Origin: Roseomonas sp.
Lineage (GTDB): Bacteria > Pseudomonadota > Alphaproteobacteria > Acetobacterales > Acetobacteraceae
Assembly: GCA_020249925.1 (NCBI GenBank)
Contig: JADCER010000010.1
Location: 144,713 to 208,712, forward strand
Reading direction: 5' to 3'
Length of the DNA stretch: 64,000 bases
The position numbers and the translations under genes were made by a program. How positions within the stretch are numbered: position 1 is the stretch's first letter; each line of letters starts with the position of its first letter. Below, one piece after another: positions 16,986 through 26,719 of the stretch. Below the pieces are notes generated by a model. It ran no database searches and was not told the origin of the DNA. It worked only from the letters and a program-made list of their open reading frames with translations.

Positions 16986-17905
16986 ACCGGCGTGCGCCAT
17001 TCCGCATGCGCATTGGTGGTGCCGCGCACGACGCTTTCATAGGCTTCCTGCAAGCGCATGGTGATCGCGCCTGGCTTGCCATCACCAACAGGGAGTCGAT
17101 CCACACTCGTGATCGGCAGCAATTCCTGGCCGGTGCCGCAGAAGAATAGTTCATCGGCGATATAGAGTTCCGTGCGGTCAATAGTGCCTTGTTCCACGCT
17201 CAGCCCATGTTCGGCGGCGAGGTGAATAACAGTATCGCGCGTGACGCTTTCCAGAATGTCATTTTCACGTGATGGCGTAATCAGCTTCCCGTCGCGCACC
17301 ATGAACAGGCAGGCGCCAGTGCCTTCGCTGATCTTGCCGGCACGGGTCATCAGCAGCGCATTGTCATAGCCATCCGCCTTGGCCTGCAGCATGGCAATGC
17401 GCCCGGCATGGTAATTCGCTGTCGCCTTGATGCGCGGCGGCATGGTGGTATCCGTGATGCGGGTCCAGGAGGATACATGCACGGAAAGCCCGCTGCTGCG
17501 CTTGGCATTGCGTTCGCGCGGCATGGCACCGCAAGCCCAACCGACGCTGCCGGTGGAAGCCATGGAACCCAGGCTTTCGATATGCACCTGGATGCGAATA
17601 TAGGCGTCATCATCCGGTTCATTGGCGCGCACTGCATCCAGCACCGCCTGGCGCATTTCATCACGCGATGGCGGATTGTCGAAGCGCATGAATTTCATGC
17701 CCTGATCCAGCCGCACAAGATGTTCTTCCAGCCGGAAGACCGCAAGCTTGCCAGTGCTGTAATTCATATAGGCGCGAATGCCTTCAAACACCGTGCCGCC
17801 ATAGGCATGCCCAACCGAGAAGGGATGCACGCGTGCTTCATCAAAGGCGATCTTCTTGCCGTTCTGGATGATGTATTTTGCTGTCCAGGCCATTGGTTTC
17901 CTCAT
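16982..17905 (-). CDS. ilvE: Branched-chain amino acid aminotransferase
   Basis: 307 residues of the class IV PLP fold. The early motif VHPFSVGHAYGGTVFEGIRAY and the PLP-lysine region RIKATANYHAGRIA (Schiff-base Lys in RIKAT) are typical; the C-terminal phosphate-binding region GTGQELLPITSVD is present. It interconverts Val, Leu and Ile with their 2-oxo acids. The ATG overlaps the stop of the upstream CMD-family gene (ATGA), so translation is coupled. Met5 (MAWTAKYIIQNG) is a possible alternative start. Confidence 0.92.
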   Translation of the reverse strand: MRKPMAWTAKYIIQNGKKIAFDEARVHPFSVGHAYGGTVFEGIRAYMNYSTGKLAVFRLEEHLVRLDQGMKFMRFDNPPSRDEMRQAVLDAVRANEPDDDAYIRIQVHIESLGSMASTGSVGWACGAMPRERNAKRSSGLSVHVSSWTRITDTTMPPRIKATANYHAGRIAMLQAKADGYDNALLMTRAGKISEGTGACLFMVRDGKLITPSRENDILESVTRDTVIHLAAEHGLSVEQGTIDRTELYIADELFFCGTGQELLPITSVDRLPVGDGKPGAITMRLQEAYESVVRGTTNAHAEWRTPV

Positions 17906-18645
17906 TTATCCTTGGAAGTTTTCGCGAGCACCTCGTCAAAGCCGCCCTGGCCGGTCAGCGCCGCCCAGGCGCGGTAGCGCTCTGATGCCGCAACACGCCC
18001 CGCCGCGATCATGCCGCGCCACACGCCACAGGCTTCAACGAAACGCGGGATGGAACCGGGGAACATCGCAAGCGTGATGGCTTCCGCGATCTCATCTTCC
18101 GGCACCTGGTCCGCATAGGCGGCTTCGATCTGCCATTCCAGCACCCGCCAACGCGCGCGGCAGACCTGCACGGCGCATTGCGCCAAATGCACCAGGCGGC
18201 GCGGGGCGGCGGGGGCGATGGCCGCCACAGCATCCAGATAGGCAGCGCGGGGATCAAAGGGTGCCAATTGCGCGCCCCAGCGATGGGCGGCGAAATCAAA
18301 TGCCTCGGCGCCGATGGCGAGCGCGGCGGCGCTGAACGCGGCACCGATCAGCGCATCATCCCCGCCGGCGGCGCGGAATTTGGCGATGTGGTGCGTGGCC
18401 AAAGCCTCATCAGTCGCGGCCAGCACGGCAAGCCAGACGAATTCGCGGTCATGATGCGTGAGCACGCGATCATCCAAGGCCATGGCGGAATAGGCAGCGT
18501 CATAGCCTTCCAGCAGGCGGGGGAAGGCGAGTGCCAGCAGCCCGTGATGGGGCAGCAGATAGCCGCGCTTGGCCTTGACCGCAGCGAGCCGCTGTTCCAG
18601 CGCCGCGGTGGTCTCGGCGGACGCGTTTTCCTCTTGGTGTTTCAT
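17902..18645 (-). CDS. Carboxymuconolactone decarboxylase (AhpD-like) family protein
   Basis: 247 residues, apparently two tandem AhpD-like helical units: one at about 20-115 (KRGYLLPHHGLLALAFPRLL, LTHHDREFVWLAVLAATDEA), a second at about 145-225 (LVHLAQCAVQVCRARWRV, VPEDEIAEAITLAMFPGSI). The CxxC-type redox motif of AhpD is not obvious; in the first unit the pair is replaced by A-T-H-H. It may be a decarboxylase-like or detoxifying enzyme of unknown substrate. It is translationally coupled to ilvE, which hints at a role near branched-chain acid metabolism, but that is inference. Confidence 0.72.
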   Translation of the reverse strand: MKHQEENASAETTAALEQRLAAVKAKRGYLLPHHGLLALAFPRLLEGYDAAYSAMALDDRVLTHHDREFVWLAVLAATDEALATHHIAKFRAAGGDDALIGAAFSAAALAIGAEAFDFAAHRWGAQLAPFDPRAAYLDAVAAIAPAAPRRLVHLAQCAVQVCRARWRVLEWQIEAAYADQVPEDEIAEAITLAMFPGSIPRFVEACGVWRGMIAAGRVAASERYRAWAALTGQGGFDEVLAKTSKDK

Positions 18646-18711
18646 CCTGGGGTCAGGCTATACGGCTTCCGAGACCTTGTAATCCCCCGTCCGGGGCAGG
18701 AATATTCCGCC

Positions 18712-19527
18712 ATGTCCAAGACAGAGCTGCAAAACACCCCCATCCTGCTGCGGGAAGATCGCCCGGGCGGGGTCTGCGTCATCACGCTCAACCGGCCTGC
18801 CCAACGCAATAGCCTTTCGCGCGCGCTATTGCAGGCGCTGGAAGATGTGCTGGCTGATATCGCCGCAGATAGCACCACACGCGTGGTGGTGCTGGCGGGT
18901 GCCGGTACGGTGTTCTGCGCCGGGCATGATTTGCGCGAAATCACCGCGCATCGCACCGATGCGGATGGCGGGCGCGGCTTTTACGCCGATGCCATGGCGG
19001 CCTGCGCGCGGGTGATGCAGGGGATTGTGGGGCTGCCGCAGCCTGTGATTGCGGCTGTGCAAGGGGTGGCGACCGCCGCCGGCTGCCAATTGGTCGCAAG
19101 TTGCGATCTGGCCGTGGCGGCGGAAGATGCGCGTTTTTGCACGCCGGGCGTGGATATCGGGTTGTTCTGTTCAACACCGGCGGTGGCCTTGGCGCGCGCC
19201 GTGCCGCGCAAGGCCGCGATGGAAATGCTGTTGTTGGGTGAAATGGTGCCGGCAGATGAAGCGCAGCGTTTCGGCCTGGTGAACCGCCTGGCACCGCGTG
19301 AGGCTTTGATGGAAACCGCGCTGGGCCTGGCCGAGCGCATCGCTGCCCATTCGGCGATCACGGTGCGCATGGGCAAGCGCGGCTTCAACCGGCAAATCGA
19401 ATTGCCGCTGGCAGAGGCTTATTGCGAAGCGGCTTCGGTGATGACGGAAAATCTGATGGCGCGGGATGCGGCGGAAGGCATTGGCGCCTTCCTGGAAAAG
19501 CGCCATCCGCATTGGGAAGACAGGTGA
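18712..19527 (+). CDS. Enoyl-CoA hydratase (ECHDC3-like)
   Basis: 271 residues of the crotonase fold. The first oxyanion-hole loop is FCAGHDLREI and the second is AAVQGVATAAGCQLVASCDL. The hydratase Glu pair of classical crotonase is not both evident; the second position reads FCTPGVDIGLFCSTP, typical of the ECHDC3 subgroup, so hydratase activity should be confirmed. Start ATG 18712 is preferred because the sequence upstream reads through the divergent gene's promoter. It is followed 5 bp later by an acyl-CoA ligase gene, so the pair probably works on the same CoA ester. Confidence 0.85.
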   Translation: MSKTELQNTPILLREDRPGGVCVITLNRPAQRNSLSRALLQALEDVLADIAADSTTRVVVLAGAGTVFCAGHDLREITAHRTDADGGRGFYADAMAACARVMQGIVGLPQPVIAAVQGVATAAGCQLVASCDLAVAAEDARFCTPGVDIGLFCSTPAVALARAVPRKAAMEMLLLGEMVPADEAQRFGLVNRLAPREALMETALGLAERIAAHSAITVRMGKRGFNRQIELPLAEAYCEAASVMTENLMARDAAEGIGAFLEKRHPHWEDR

Positions 19528-19532
19528 GGAAG

Positions 19533-21167
19533 ATGGCCTTGAACAAGTACGAAAACGGGCTTGAGCAGAACACGGCCAATCATCAGCCGCTGACGCCGCT
19601 ATTGTTTCTGGAACGCGCCGCGCAGGTTTATCCGGATTATCCCGCCGTGGTGCATGGTGCGGTGAAGCGCGATTACGCCAGCCTGCGCAATCGTTCCGTG
19701 CAGCTTGCTCATGCGCTGACCAAGCGCGGCATTGGGCGTGGCGATACGGTGGCAGCGATCCTGCCCAATATCCCCGAAATGCTGGAATGCCATTACGGCG
19801 TGCCCATGGCGGGTGCTGTGCTGAACACCATCAATACGCGACTGGATGCGCCAACCATTGCCTATATCCTCGATCACGGTGAAGCCAAGGCCGTGGTGGT
19901 GGACCGCGAATTCATGCCGGTGCTGCGCGCCGCACTTGCCGAATGTGCCGCTAAGCCCATGGTAATTGAAGTGCATGATGCGCTGGCACCGGAAGCGGTG
20001 CATGGCGAAAGCCTGGGCGGGCAGGAATATGAAAGCTTCATCGCGGAAGGCAGCGCCGATTTCGCTTGGGCGATGCCAGGCGATGAATGGGATGCCATTA
20101 CGCTGAATTATACCTCCGGCACCACGGGCAAGCCGAAAGGCGTTGTCTATCACCATCGCGGCGCCTGCCTTTTGGCGACCGGCAATGTGCTTTCCGCCGG
20201 CATGGGCAAGCATCCATCCTATTTGTGGACGCTGCCAATGTTTCATTGCAATGGCTGGTGTTTTCCCTGGACGGTGACAGCGCAGGCCGGTCTGCATGTG
20301 TGCCTGCGTGCCGTGCGTGGCCCTGACATGTGGTGGCTGATGGCGGAACATGCGGTGACGCATATGTGCGGTGCGCCGATTGTGATGGCGACTTTGCTCG
20401 CGACACCAGCGGCCGATAAGCGCGCGCTGTCGCATCAGGTGCAATTCGTGGTGGCCGGCGCGCCGCCGCCCGAAGCCGTGCTTGCCGCCATGAAGGAAGC
20501 GGGCTTTGCTGTCTGCCATGTCTATGGCCTGACAGAAGTTTATGGCCCGGCCGTGGTGAATGAATGGCACAGCGAATGGGGTGCCAAGCCCGCGCCGGAG
20601 CAGGCCGCGCTGATGGCGCGCCAGGGTGTGCGCTATCTGGCGCTTGAAGGGCTTGATGTGATGGACCCCGAAACCTTGGCGCCCGTCCCTGCGGATGGTG
20701 TCACGATGGGTGAGGTGATGATGCGCGGCAATGTTGTCATGAAGGGCTATTTGAAGGATGCCGCCGCCACGCGATCTGCCTTTGCGGGTGGGTGGTTTCA
20801 TACCGGTGACCTCGCGGTGAAATATCCGGATGGGTATATTCAGCTCAAGGATCGGTCGAAGGATATCATCATCTCAGGTGGGGAGAATATCAGCAGCATT
20901 GAAGTGGAAGATGCGCTCTATAAGCACCCATCCGTTGCCGTGGTGGCAGTGGTGGCGAAGCCCGATGAGAAATGGGGTGAGACACCCTGCGCCTTTGTGG
21001 AATTGAAGCCAGGCATGATGGCAACGCCTGAGGAACTGATCAATTTCGCGCGCCAGCATTTGGCGGCCTTCAAGCTGCCGCGCCATATTGTGTTTGCGGA
21101 ATTGCCGAAGACCTCAACGGGCAAGATCCAAAAGCATGTGTTGCGCGCTGAGGCGCGGGCGCAGTAG
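19533..21167 (+). CDS. AMP-forming acyl-CoA synthetase
   Basis: 544 residues of the ANL superfamily. The P-loop YTSGTTGKPKG lies near residue 192, the A8 region DRSKDIIISGGENIS near 450, and the C-terminal catalytic Lys in KTSTGKIQKHVL. Overall pattern (NTINTRLDAPTIAYILDHGE, WTLPMFHCNGWCFPW) is that of medium-chain or methylthiopropionyl-type CoA ligases (ACSM/DmdB-like). It is preceded by AGGAAG 4-9 nt upstream and follows the enoyl-CoA hydratase by 5 bp. The exact acid is unknown. Confidence 0.88.
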   Translation: MALNKYENGLEQNTANHQPLTPLLFLERAAQVYPDYPAVVHGAVKRDYASLRNRSVQLAHALTKRGIGRGDTVAAILPNIPEMLECHYGVPMAGAVLNTINTRLDAPTIAYILDHGEAKAVVVDREFMPVLRAALAECAAKPMVIEVHDALAPEAVHGESLGGQEYESFIAEGSADFAWAMPGDEWDAITLNYTSGTTGKPKGVVYHHRGACLLATGNVLSAGMGKHPSYLWTLPMFHCNGWCFPWTVTAQAGLHVCLRAVRGPDMWWLMAEHAVTHMCGAPIVMATLLATPAADKRALSHQVQFVVAGAPPPEAVLAAMKEAGFAVCHVYGLTEVYGPAVVNEWHSEWGAKPAPEQAALMARQGVRYLALEGLDVMDPETLAPVPADGVTMGEVMMRGNVVMKGYLKDAAATRSAFAGGWFHTGDLAVKYPDGYIQLKDRSKDIIISGGENISSIEVEDALYKHPSVAVVAVVAKPDEKWGETPCAFVELKPGMMATPEELINFARQHLAAFKLPRHIVFAELPKTSTGKIQKHVLRAEARAQ

Positions 21168-21180
21168 GAAATAGCCAAAC

Positions 21181-22083
21181 ATGCAGGAATTTCATGGGGT
21201 TTTCCCCTATCTTGTCTCGCCCGTCGCCCCCGATGGCACGGTGCTGGAGGGCGAATTGCGCCGGCTGGTGGATCATCTGATCGCATCCGGCGTGCATGGG
21301 CTGACACCTTTGGGCAGTACGGGTGAGTTCGCCTATCTGGATACCGCGCAAAGGCGGCGGATTGTGGAAATTGTCGTCTCCCAAACCGCGGGCCGCGTGC
21401 CGGTGGTGGCCGGGGTGGCGGCGACCACGATTGCGGATGCCGAACGCCAGGCGCGTGATTACGCGGCGATAGGGGCGGATGGTATCCTCGCCATTCTGGA
21501 AGCCTATTTCCCGTTGAATGACGCTGCGGTGGTTTCCTATTTCACCGCCATTGCGGATGCGACTGAATTGCCGACGGTGCTCTACACCAATCCGAATTTT
21601 CAGCGTTCCGATCTTTCCCTGCCGGCGATTGAAAAGCTTTCGTATCATCCGCGCATTTGCCTGATCAAGGATGCCTCCACCAATACCGGGCGCTTGCTGT
21701 CCATCATCAATCGCACGCAAGGGCGGATCGGGGTTTTTGCGGCCTCTGCGCATATTCCGGCCGCTGTCATGCTGATTGGTGGCAAGGGCTGGATGGCTGG
21801 GCCGGCTTGCGCCATTCCGCGCGAAAGCGTGCGGCTTTATGAGCTTTGCCGCGCCGGGCGTTGGGATGCGGCCATGGCGCTGCAACGCGCGCTGTGGCGG
21901 GTGAATGAGCTGTTTGCTGCGCATTCGTTGGCCGCCTGCATCAAGGGTGCCCTGCAAATTCAGGGTTTTGCGGTGGGTGATCCTATTTTGCCGCAAGCGC
22001 CACTGTCGCCTGAAGGGCGCGTTGCGGTCGAAGCGGCGCTCAAGCTGGCGGCGGAGGCTTTTGCCGCCGTGCCCGAAATCTGA
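21181..22083 (+). CDS. Dihydrodipicolinate synthase family aldolase/lyase
   Basis: 300 residues, class I aldolase TIM barrel of the DapA/NAL family. The Schiff-base Lys is in CLIKDAS (about residue 161), the catalytic Tyr in VLYTNPN (about 137), and the substrate-binding [10 protein letters not shown] at about 40-50 replaces the classic GTTGE. This variation and the genome context (after a CoA ligase) argue for a catabolic lyase acting on a 2-keto acid rather than lysine synthesis. Start ATG 21181, 13 bp after the ligase stop. Function beyond the family is open. Confidence 0.8.
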   Translation: MQEFHGVFPYLVSPVAPDGTVLEGELRRLVDHLIASGVHGLTPLGSTGEFAYLDTAQRRRIVEIVVSQTAGRVPVVAGVAATTIADAERQARDYAAIGADGILAILEAYFPLNDAAVVSYFTAIADATELPTVLYTNPNFQRSDLSLPAIEKLSYHPRICLIKDASTNTGRLLSIINRTQGRIGVFAASAHIPAAVMLIGGKGWMAGPACAIPRESVRLYELCRAGRWDAAMALQRALWRVNELFAAHSLAACIKGALQIQGFAVGDPILPQAPLSPEGRVAVEAALKLAAEAFAAVPEI

Positions 22084-23269
22084 GGGCCTGAGCATTCCGC
22101 AAAAGCGCCTGCCCTTCATCCTGGGCGCGATGGCGGCCATTGGGCCGTTTTCGATTGACATGTATTTGCCGGCACTGCCGATGCTGGGCCAATCACTCGG
22201 CACCACGGCGGGGGCGGCGCAGGCAAGCCTTGCGGTATTTTTCCTGGGCATGGCGCTGGGGCAGATTTTTTACGGACCGATTGCGGATCGGTATGGGCGG
22301 CGCTTGCCGCTCTTTATCGGGCTTGGGGTTTACACCGCGGCATCGCTGATTTGTGCGCTGGCGCCCAATATCGAAAGCCTGATTGCGGCGCGGCTGATGC
22401 AGGCACTTGGTGGTTGTGCGGGCATGGTGATTGCGCGGGCCGTGGTGCGCGATGTTGCGGATGAACGCGGTGCGATTCGGCTGATGGCGCGGCTGATGCT
22501 GGTGATGGGGGTGGCGCCGATCATTGCGCCGATTGTCGGTGGTGCCTTGCTCGGCGTGATTGGCTGGCGCGGCATATTCCTGTGCCTGGCTGCCTATGGC
22601 GCCTTGTTGCTGTTGGTGATTGCGCTGTTCCTGCCTGAAACCCTGGCCCCTGAACGCCGCCGCCGCGATGGTTTGCGCCAGGTCTTTGGTGTTTGGCGGC
22701 GCTTGCTCGGCGATGGCTATTTCATGGGCCATGCGCTGGCAGGCGGCCTCGTGATCGGGGGGATGTTCGCGTATATCGCGGGATCGCCTTTTGTGTTCAT
22801 GGAATTGCATGGCGTGCGGGCCGAAGATTACGGCTTCTATTTCGGTGCCAATGCCATTGGCATCATGCTGGTTGGGCAAATCACCGCGCGGCTGGTGGAT
22901 CACGTGCCGCCAGCGCGGATGCTGACCATGGCGCTTACCATCAGCGCGGTGGCTGGGCTGGCGTTGCTTGGTGTCACCGTCACAGGGTTTGGCGGTTTTG
23001 GCGCGCTCATCGTCACGCTTTTTGCTTATGTTTCCATGATCGGCGCAGTGATGCCACTCACCGCCGCGCGCGCCATGGCGCCGCATGGCGCGATTGCGGG
23101 CAATGCCTCGGCCTTGATGGGCACGCTGCAATTTGGCGCAGGCGCGCTGGCCGGCGTGGCGCTTGGTGCGCTACAAAACGGCACGGCACTGCCAATGGCG
23201 CTGGTGATTGCGCTTTGTGGCGTGGGTGGCTTTGTGGTGCGGCGCTTATTGGTTCGGGGGGCCTCATGA
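22061..23269 (+). CDS. Bcr/CflA-type multidrug efflux MFS transporter
   Basis: Twelve-helix drug:H+ antiporter. The signature [15 protein letters not shown] in helix 1, [13 protein letters not shown] after helix 2 and [21 protein letters not shown] in helix 4 are hallmarks of the Bcr/CflA subfamily. The start is unusual: the first ATG in frame (22130) lies inside helix 1 (GAMAAIGPF), so a non-ATG start upstream is required; TTG at 22061, preceded by GGAGG, gives a 402-residue protein of normal length and overlaps the preceding gene by 23 bp. CTG 22088 is another candidate. The stop overlaps the glycosyltransferase ATG by 4 bp. Confidence 0.82.
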   Translation: MPPCPKSEGLSIPQKRLPFILGAMAAIGPFSIDMYLPALPMLGQSLGTTAGAAQASLAVFFLGMALGQIFYGPIADRYGRRLPLFIGLGVYTAASLICALAPNIESLIAARLMQALGGCAGMVIARAVVRDVADERGAIRLMARLMLVMGVAPIIAPIVGGALLGVIGWRGIFLCLAAYGALLLLVIALFLPETLAPERRRRDGLRQVFGVWRRLLGDGYFMGHALAGGLVIGGMFAYIAGSPFVFMELHGVRAEDYGFYFGANAIGIMLVGQITARLVDHVPPARMLTMALTISAVAGLALLGVTVTGFGGFGALIVTLFAYVSMIGAVMPLTAARAMAPHGAIAGNASALMGTLQFGAGALAGVALGALQNGTALPMALVIALCGVGGFVVRRLLVRGAS

Positions 23270-24261
23270 CAGGCGATATCTTCTTCTCCAATCGTCAGGA
23301 AGGTGCAGCCACGCCCGATATCTCCTATGTGGTGACGCTCTATCAGAAACTCAGCTTCCTGCCTTTTCTTTGTGCGGGGCTTGAGGCGCAGCGTGGCGGG
23401 ATGCAGGCGGAGTTTATCTTCATTGATGATGGCTCCAGCGATGGCACGCCGGAAGCCTTGCGCGAACGCATCGCGTCTTGGCCCGAGGTATTGATCATTC
23501 GCCAGCAGAATACAGGCCCGGCGCCGGCGCTCAATCGCGGCATGGCGCTGGCGCGCGGGCGCTACATCAAGCCGATGGATGGCGATGATATCCTGCTGCC
23601 CTGGGCGTCAGAGCGTATGCTGAAGGCCATGCTTGGCACCAAGGCAGGCGCGGCCTTGGCGCAGGGGGATGAGCAATCAACCTATGCGCCGGCTGAAACC
23701 CGCGCCGATGACATCGCGGCATTACCAGCGCCTGATGAAATACCCGCGGCAGCCAGTTCGCTTCTGGAAAAAAGCCTGCGCCGCGCTCAGGCTTCTCCAT
23801 CCCATTGGATGTTCGAAGCAGCGCTACTGCCGCAGATCAAGGGCTGTGATCCTGGTGTATTCATCCAGGATTATTCTCTGGAATTGGAAATCGCCCTGGC
23901 CAGTAAGGTAGCCATTGCGCGGGGGCCATTGCTGCTCATACCCGCCTCTGCGCCCGGTCGGCTTTCCGATAATGAGGGCCAGATCCTGCACGACATCAAT
24001 CTGGCGCTGCTGCGTTTTTTGCGCCGCCATCCGGAATTGCCAGCGAAGCTCCGCCGCTTCGCGCTGCAACGCGCGGTGCAGCGTGCGGCAAGCTGGGCCT
24101 TTCGGCGCGGCGGGGCAAACTTGCTGCATCCGGTATCGCTGTTGCGTGTGCCGGCAGCGCTCGGCCTGTTGAAGCCTGATCTGGCCTTGCAAAAGCAGGT
24201 TTGTGACGTATTCCGCGCCACACATCCTATCCGGCTGATGCCGGGTGGCGATGAAGCCTAG
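23266..24261 (+). CDS. Family 2 glycosyltransferase
   Basis: 331 residues. N-terminal GT-A fold: SYVVTLYQKLSFLPFLCAGL, FIDDGSSDGT (nucleotide binding) and the DxD site MDGDD at about residue 105. The C-terminal half is helical with several Arg-rich stretches and no clear membrane span. The acceptor is unknown. ATG overlaps the efflux gene stop (ATGA), so translation is coupled, yet no envelope-polysaccharide cluster surrounds it. Ends 10 bp from the convergent SDR gene. Confidence 0.83.
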   Translation: MTGDIFFSNRQEGAATPDISYVVTLYQKLSFLPFLCAGLEAQRGGMQAEFIFIDDGSSDGTPEALRERIASWPEVLIIRQQNTGPAPALNRGMALARGRYIKPMDGDDILLPWASERMLKAMLGTKAGAALAQGDEQSTYAPAETRADDIAALPAPDEIPAAASSLLEKSLRRAQASPSHWMFEAALLPQIKGCDPGVFIQDYSLELEIALASKVAIARGPLLLIPASAPGRLSDNEGQILHDINLALLRFLRRHPELPAKLRRFALQRAVQRAASWAFRRGGANLLHPVSLLRVPAALGLLKPDLALQKQVCDVFRATHPIRLMPGGDEA

Positions 24262-24271
24262 AACATACGCC

Positions 24272-25036
24272 TCACGTCATTTTCTTGCCGAGCGTCCAGC
24301 CGCCATCCACCGTCAGCACCGCGCCGGTGGTGAAGGAGCTTTCTTCACTCGCCAGGAACATCATCGCCTTGGCGACTTCATGGGTTTCGCCGGAACGTCC
24401 CATGGCGTGCAGTTCCTGAATCTTCCGCGCAACATCCGCATCCTGGAAATAGCGCTCTGTCATGGGCGTGCGGATCACGCCAGGTGCGACCGCATTCACA
24501 CGAATGCCACGCGGCGCCAATTCCATCGCCAGCGCCTTGGTCAGCCCCACCACCGCATGCTTCGAAGTCACGTAAGCGACCCGTTCCGGCGTTGCGACCA
24601 GGCCGAGCGTTGAAGCGATATTCACAATCCGCCCTGTCTTGCCGAGTGCAATCAACCGCCGCGCAAAGGCTTGTGATGGCAGGAAGCTGCCGGTCACATT
24701 GATGCTCATGGTGCGCTGCCAATCCTCAAAGGAGAGATCGAGCAGTGGGCTGATTTCCCGCACACCGGCACAATTCGCGAGCACATCCAGCCGGCCCAGC
24801 ACGGCCTCAGCGCCCGCAATAAAGTCGCGCACCGCATCGGGGTTTACCACATCCAGCACAAAGGGATGGGCTTCGCCATCGCGCTTGCGGATATCGGCCG
24901 CCGTCGCTTCCACTGCCGCCTTGTCAATATCGGCTATTGCCAACCGCGCGCCTTCCTCGGCGAAGGCAATGGCCAATTGCCGACCAATGCCGCTGGCGGC
25001 ACCGGTTATCAAAACGCCTTGATCACGAAATCTCAT
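24272..25036 (-). CDS. SDR family oxidoreductase
   Basis: 254 residues, classical short-chain dehydrogenase: TGAASGIG cofactor motif near residue 11, NCAGVRE (NNAG-equivalent), Ser in NIASTLG, YVTSK active site, and the C-terminal LTVDGGWTLGKK. Acidic Asp after strand 2 (AIADID) indicates NAD preference. ATG 25036 is chosen: GGGGAGAAC lies upstream at proper distance, whereas the ATG at 25051 is itself upstream of this ribosome site. It follows the GMC oxidoreductase on the same strand by 19 bp, so the pair may oxidise an alcohol and its product in sequence. Confidence 0.85.
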   Translation of the reverse strand: MRFRDQGVLITGAASGIGRQLAIAFAEEGARLAIADIDKAAVEATAADIRKRDGEAHPFVLDVVNPDAVRDFIAGAEAVLGRLDVLANCAGVREISPLLDLSFEDWQRTMSINVTGSFLPSQAFARRLIALGKTGRIVNIASTLGLVATPERVAYVTSKHAVVGLTKALAMELAPRGIRVNAVAPGVIRTPMTERYFQDADVARKIQELHAMGRSGETHEVAKAMMFLASEESSFTTGAVLTVDGGWTLGKKMT

Positions 25037-25055
25037 TTGTGTTCTCCCCAAAAAA

Positions 25056-26660
25056 TTATGCCGCGATCAGATCAGCGGCTTTTTCGGCAATCATATTGGT
25101 GGCGGCATAGGTATTGCCGGAAACCATGGTCGGCATGCAGGAAGCATCGGCCACGCGCAGCCCTTCAAGCCCGATCACCTTCATGGTCGCCGGATCAACC
25201 ACCGCCATGGGATCAATGCCCATCTTGCAGGACCCGATCGGGTGATAGGTGGTGGAACCCGTGGCGCGCGCATGGGACATCCATTGCTCATCGGTTTGTA
25301 CCGAAGGCCCTGGGAAATTCTCGGCCACCACGTAATCCGCCAGCGGGCGTGTTTGCAGCAATTGCCGCAGGTATTTCATCGCTGCCAGCAACGCATCGCG
25401 GTCCATCTGATCCTGCAAGTAATTCGGCTGGATTTCCGGTTTTGCACGCGGATCCGCCGATAGCGCCTTCAGCCAGCCCTTGCTTTCCGGACGCAACTGA
25501 GAACAGCCAAGCGTCATGCCTGGCTTCGTGTCCAAATCCGTCACGCCATAGCGCCCGGTCGGGTAGCTGGCGGGGGCGAAGTAAAGCTGCATGTCGGGGG
25601 TCGCCAAACCCTCGCGCGTCTTGAAATAGCCGCCCGCATGGCTTGGGCTTGCCGTCAGCAGCCCCTTACGCGTGAAGGCATAGCGCAAAACCTCAAGCGC
25701 CAAACGCACACCGCGCGATCGCTCATTGAGCGAACCGGCACCCTTCACGAGTGCGGAGACTCGCACCGCGTAATGGTCGCGCAGATTCTTGCCGACCCCT
25801 GGCAGCGCATGGACAACGTCAACGCCAATGCCTGAAAGCCATTCCGGATCACCAATGCCGGAAATTTGCAGCAGCTGCGGCGTATTGATCGCACCACCGG
25901 AAAGGATAACATCGCGCCGCGCGCGAATGGTGATGGACGCGCCCCCTTCCTGCGTATAGCGAATGCCAACCGCGCGCTTGCCTTCAAAGACAATCGCTTC
26001 CGCCAGCGCGCGCTGGATCAGCTTCAGATTGGGCCGCGACAGGGCAGGGCGGAGATAGGCATCGGCGGGGCTCCAGCGCCGGCCACCGCGCATCATTTGC
26101 TGATAGAGAAACGTGCCTTCCTGATTGCCGGAATTGTAATCCGGTGTGCGCGGCAGGCCGAGTGCTTCATTGGCCGCGATATAAGCCTCGGACAACTCGT
26201 GCGGGTCGCGCTGATCTTCGATGGAAAGCGGCCCATTATTGCCGCGCACGGCGGGATCGCCGCCGCCATTGCCGCGGGTTTCCGCGCGCTTGAAATAGGG
26301 CAGCACATCATCCCAGGCCCAACCGCGGCAGCCAAGCTGCGCCCACATATCGTAATCGGCGGATTGGCCGCGCACATAGAGATGGCCATTGATGGAACCG
26401 GAACCGCCCAAAACCTTGCCGCGTGGGAAAGGGATTTTGCGATTATCAATGTAGGGACCGGGCGCGGTTTCATAGCCCCAATTCAGCTTGGGATTATAGA
26501 CAGTCTTGTTGAAGCCGGCGGGGATTTTGATGAAGATGTTATTGTCCTTGCCGCCCGCTTCCAGAATGGCGACGCTATGCTTGCCCGAAGCCGTCAGCCG
26601 ATTGGCGAGCACGCAGCCAGCGGCACCCGCGCCCACAATCACATAGTCGAATTCTTCCAT
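25056..26660 (-). CDS. GMC family FAD oxidoreductase (choline dehydrogenase-like)
   Basis: 534 residues. FAD motif DYVIVGAGAAGCVLANRLT at residues 5-23, GMC signature PRGKVLGGSGSINGHLYVRG at about 79-98, second signature SGGAINTPQLLQISGIGD at about 255-272, and C-terminal catalytic pair His in YHPIGSCKMG and Asn in SGNTYAATNM. The enzymes oxidise alcohols, often choline, PEG aldehydes or similar, passing electrons to quinone or oxygen. No betaine genes (betB, betI) accompany it, so an alcohol other than choline is more likely. Possible operon with the downstream SDR. Confidence 0.9.
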   Translation of the reverse strand: MEEFDYVIVGAGAAGCVLANRLTASGKHSVAILEAGGKDNNIFIKIPAGFNKTVYNPKLNWGYETAPGPYIDNRKIPFPRGKVLGGSGSINGHLYVRGQSADYDMWAQLGCRGWAWDDVLPYFKRAETRGNGGGDPAVRGNNGPLSIEDQRDPHELSEAYIAANEALGLPRTPDYNSGNQEGTFLYQQMMRGGRRWSPADAYLRPALSRPNLKLIQRALAEAIVFEGKRAVGIRYTQEGGASITIRARRDVILSGGAINTPQLLQISGIGDPEWLSGIGVDVVHALPGVGKNLRDHYAVRVSALVKGAGSLNERSRGVRLALEVLRYAFTRKGLLTASPSHAGGYFKTREGLATPDMQLYFAPASYPTGRYGVTDLDTKPGMTLGCSQLRPESKGWLKALSADPRAKPEIQPNYLQDQMDRDALLAAMKYLRQLLQTRPLADYVVAENFPGPSVQTDEQWMSHARATGSTTYHPIGSCKMGIDPMAVVDPATMKVIGLEGLRVADASCMPTMVSGNTYAATNMIAEKAADLIAA

Positions 26661-26719
26661 GGACCCATCTCCTCAACCTTTTGGTGAAGGCTAGGCCGGG
26701 TTGGCGCTAGCGGAAAGGG

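Noticed and set aside
17264..17276. TTTTCACGTGAT, similar to half of a parS site
   Set aside because: Inside ilvE and only one half-site matches; likely chance.
19599..20801. 400-codon open frame opposite the acyl-CoA synthetase
   Set aside because: Antisense shadow of a strongly conserved gene; no ribosome site and no recognisable family.
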